From assembly GCA_023392795.1 (NCBI GenBank), contig JAEWNJ010000108.1:1-51295 (forward strand): a DNA stretch of 51,295 nt. Direction: 5' to 3'. The stretch comes from Candidatus Cloacimonadota bacterium. Its GTDB lineage: Bacteria > Cloacimonadota > Cloacimonadia > Cloacimonadales > Cloacimonadaceae. Both the position numbers and the translations under genes were made by a program. Below, one piece after another: positions 49,910 to 51,295 of this stretch. Below the pieces are notes generated by a model that saw only the letters and a program-made list of their open reading frames with translations, was not told the origin of the DNA and searched no databases. Each line of letters begins with the position of its first letter. Positions within the stretch are counted from its first letter, which is position 1.

Positions 49910-50736
49910 AAATCTATATCTCTGTTGATATGGAAGGCATTCCCGGAACCTTTAACTGGGAGCATGAAAAAATGGATCGGGTCTCGGTGCGCAAATACAT
50001 GCAGGATCATGTTGCCTGCGCTATTGAAGCCATACGGGACAGCAAGGAAAACAACCTGATCGACGAGATCGTGATTGCCGATTCACACAGTCACGGTGAT
50101 AATCTTTATTATGAGATCACCGATCTTGACACTCGTGTTTCCTTGATCTCCGGAGATCCCCGTCCCTGTTACATGATGCCGGGATTTAGCAGTAGTTATT
50201 CCATGGTTTTCCTTCTGGGCTATCACGCCGCCACTGGAGCGCTGCACGCCAACATGGACCATACCTATTCAAATAGCCGCATCCAGAAAATATTCATCAA
50301 CGATCAGCCGATGAGTGAATGCCTGATAAATTCAGCCTATGCCGGGCACTTCGGAGTACCCGTTACTCTGGTCAGCGGAGATCTGGCTCTGTCTCAGGAT
50401 TTGACAAAGCAAATGCCATGGCTGGAATATGTCTGCACCAAAGAAGGGATATCCAAATTCGCTGCCCGCAATTATTCTCGCCCCCTGATCCGTCAAAAGC
50501 TTGATCTGGCAGTAAAGAATGCTCTGGCAATGAAGGATAAGCCCCTCTACCGGTTTGAATCGCCCCAAACCCTGAGAATTGAGTTTCACTCCACTGCAAT
50601 GGCCGATATGGCTTGCCTGATGCCCAGAGTAAAGAGACTGGATGGCAAGACCATCGAGTATCGCGAAGATGATTACGCTGTGCTATTCGATGCCATCATG
50701 GCCCTGATTACTTTAGCGGCATCCACTACTATCTGA
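49906..50736 (+). CDS. M55-family D-aminopeptidase (DppA-like)
   Basis: DppA-type zinc peptidases remove N-terminal D-amino acids such as D-Ala from peptides, as in recycling of cell-wall peptides. All five expected ligands are in place: Asp8 and Glu10 in 'SVDMEGIPG', His61 in 'ADSHSHGDN', His107 in 'LGYHAATG' and Glu138 in 'PMSECLIN'. The nucleophilic-region 'LISGDPRP' and 'MDHTYS' also match. The protein is 276 residues, the normal length, and cytoplasmic (no signal). The start overlaps psuG by four bases, so the two form a pair, though their substrates differ. Confidence 0.9.
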   Translation: MKIYISVDMEGIPGTFNWEHEKMDRVSVRKYMQDHVACAIEAIRDSKENNLIDEIVIADSHSHGDNLYYEITDLDTRVSLISGDPRPCYMMPGFSSSYSMVFLLGYHAATGALHANMDHTYSNSRIQKIFINDQPMSECLINSAYAGHFGVPVTLVSGDLALSQDLTKQMPWLEYVCTKEGISKFAARNYSRPLIRQKLDLAVKNALAMKDKPLYRFESPQTLRIEFHSTAMADMACLMPRVKRLDGKTIEYREDDYAVLFDAIMALITLAASTTI

Positions 50737-50872
50737 CTCCTCAAGACAGAGCGGAATCCCATGTACCCTGGCACTCTGATGCTACGCGCTTGGGCGAGTA
50801 GTAAGATAGTATCGCTAATGCACTCCGCTACCTTGAGTAATCCAATCTGCAATATCCCAGGAGCATATTCGA

Positions 50873-51295
50873 TCACAACTTCAGCAGTTTTAGCGGTTGC
50901 CGATGCTTGCCGTTTTCCTGTAAGCGCAGGATATAAACCCCCGAGGGTAGTGCTTGATTCCTGTCGTCGCAGCCTTCCCAGGCCAGCACCTGATCTCCCT
51001 TGTCCTGAGAGCCGCTGTGCAGATGGCGCACCAATTGCCCTTTCAGGTTGTAGATCTTGATCTCCACTTCGCTTTTGGCCTCAAGCTGATAACTGATCAC
51101 TGCCAATTCGCGGAAGGGATTTGGGGAACTGCTCAGCTTTGCTATCCCGGGCACCAGTTCGGCATCCTGATTGGCCACACAATCGATGATCACCGTTACG
51201 CTGTTGGTTGCCGCTGATTCCACGCTGCCATAGAGCGCTACAACGAAGTAGCTGATGGTGTCGTTCACTGCGCTGAAATCCCGGAACGCGCGCGC
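50873..51295 (-). CDS. C-terminal part of a secreted protein with FlgD-like sorting tail (5' end outside window)
   Basis: The minus-strand frame is open to the window edge, so this is the last ~140 residues of a longer gene. The beginning ('FRDFSAVNDTISYFVVALYG') reads like the end of a fibronectin type III-like domain. The rest has 'SSPNPFRELAVISYQL', 'EIKIYNLKGQLVRHLHSG' and 'LPSGVYILRLQ', the same FlgD-like tail as the repeat protein and the C11 peptidase in this window. The possible GTG start at 51268 would cut the Fn3-like domain and is not credible. Function of the missing N-terminal part is unknown. Confidence 0.8.
   Translation of the reverse strand, partial: ARAFRDFSAVNDTISYFVVALYGSVESAATNSVTVIIDCVANQDAELVPGIAKLSSSPNPFRELAVISYQLEAKSEVEIKIYNLKGQLVRHLHSGSQDKGDQVLAWEGCDDRNQALPSGVYILRLQENGKHRQPLKLLKL

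Noticed and set aside
50737..50872. Possible third copy of the hairpin repeat or a terminator between dppA-like gene and the edge gene
   Set aside because: Only short word similarity (GGCACTCT versus GCCACTCT) and no stable stem; not enough to call.

Overview
The window looks like a chromosomal segment of a diderm, anaerobic, amino-acid-fermenting bacterium, most likely of the Cloacimonadota (Ca. Cloacimonas lineage). The reasons are: a thiolase next to an aminotransferase of the kind reported as 3-aminobutyryl-CoA transaminase in Ca. Cloacimonas; butyrate kinase and imidazolonepropionase, which point to lysine and histidine fermentation; several secreted proteins ending in a FlgD-like C-terminal domain; a MurE with the DNPR signature of meso-diaminopimelate ligases; and an RlpA. 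The phylum assignment is inference from gene content. No rRNA, tRNA, insertion sequence, phage gene or CRISPR array was seen.

Left part, 1-23,652, all plus strand. An XdhC-family gene is followed by a 0.5 kb spacer with a hairpin repeat and a promoter. Next comes a tightly packed run: thiolase, kat-like aminotransferase, pyrG, lysC, metG, a SpoIID-like glycan hydrolase, hslO (Hsp33), a secreted FG-GAP/ASPIC protein and guanine deaminase. Most junctions overlap or nearly touch, so this looks like one operon mixing energy metabolism, nucleotide supply, translation and envelope functions. After a 290-base spacer with switch-like inverted repeats comes a ~1,007-residue secreted repeat protein with a C-terminal sorting-type domain and a clear terminator. 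Then follow two SGNH-hydrolase-like proteins, an MBOAT acyltransferase (a likely envelope acylation cassette) and manA.

Middle part, 23,832-31,823. A SpoU/TrmH-type RNA methyltransferase, a clostripain-like (C11) secreted peptidase and butyrate kinase lie on the minus strand. The spacer between the first two holds a dense cluster of DnaA boxes, two of them forming a perfect palindrome. On the plus strand follow a DUF1292 protein with a Cys/His-rich N-terminus, hutI, and a membrane protein joining a degenerate (pseudo)kinase domain to an extracytoplasmic formylglycine-generating-enzyme-like domain.

Right part, 31,931-48,215, is a complete division and cell wall (dcw) cluster on the minus strand: mraZ-rsmH-ftsL-ftsI-murE/murF (fused)-mraY-murD-ftsW-murG-murC-ftsQ-ftsA-ftsZ. 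It has a good promoter in front of mraZ and a textbook terminator behind ftsZ. murB and ddl are missing from it. Divergent from it are rlpA, psuG (pseudouridine catabolism) and a DppA-type D-aminopeptidase. The window ends inside a minus-strand gene for another secreted protein with the same FlgD-like tail.
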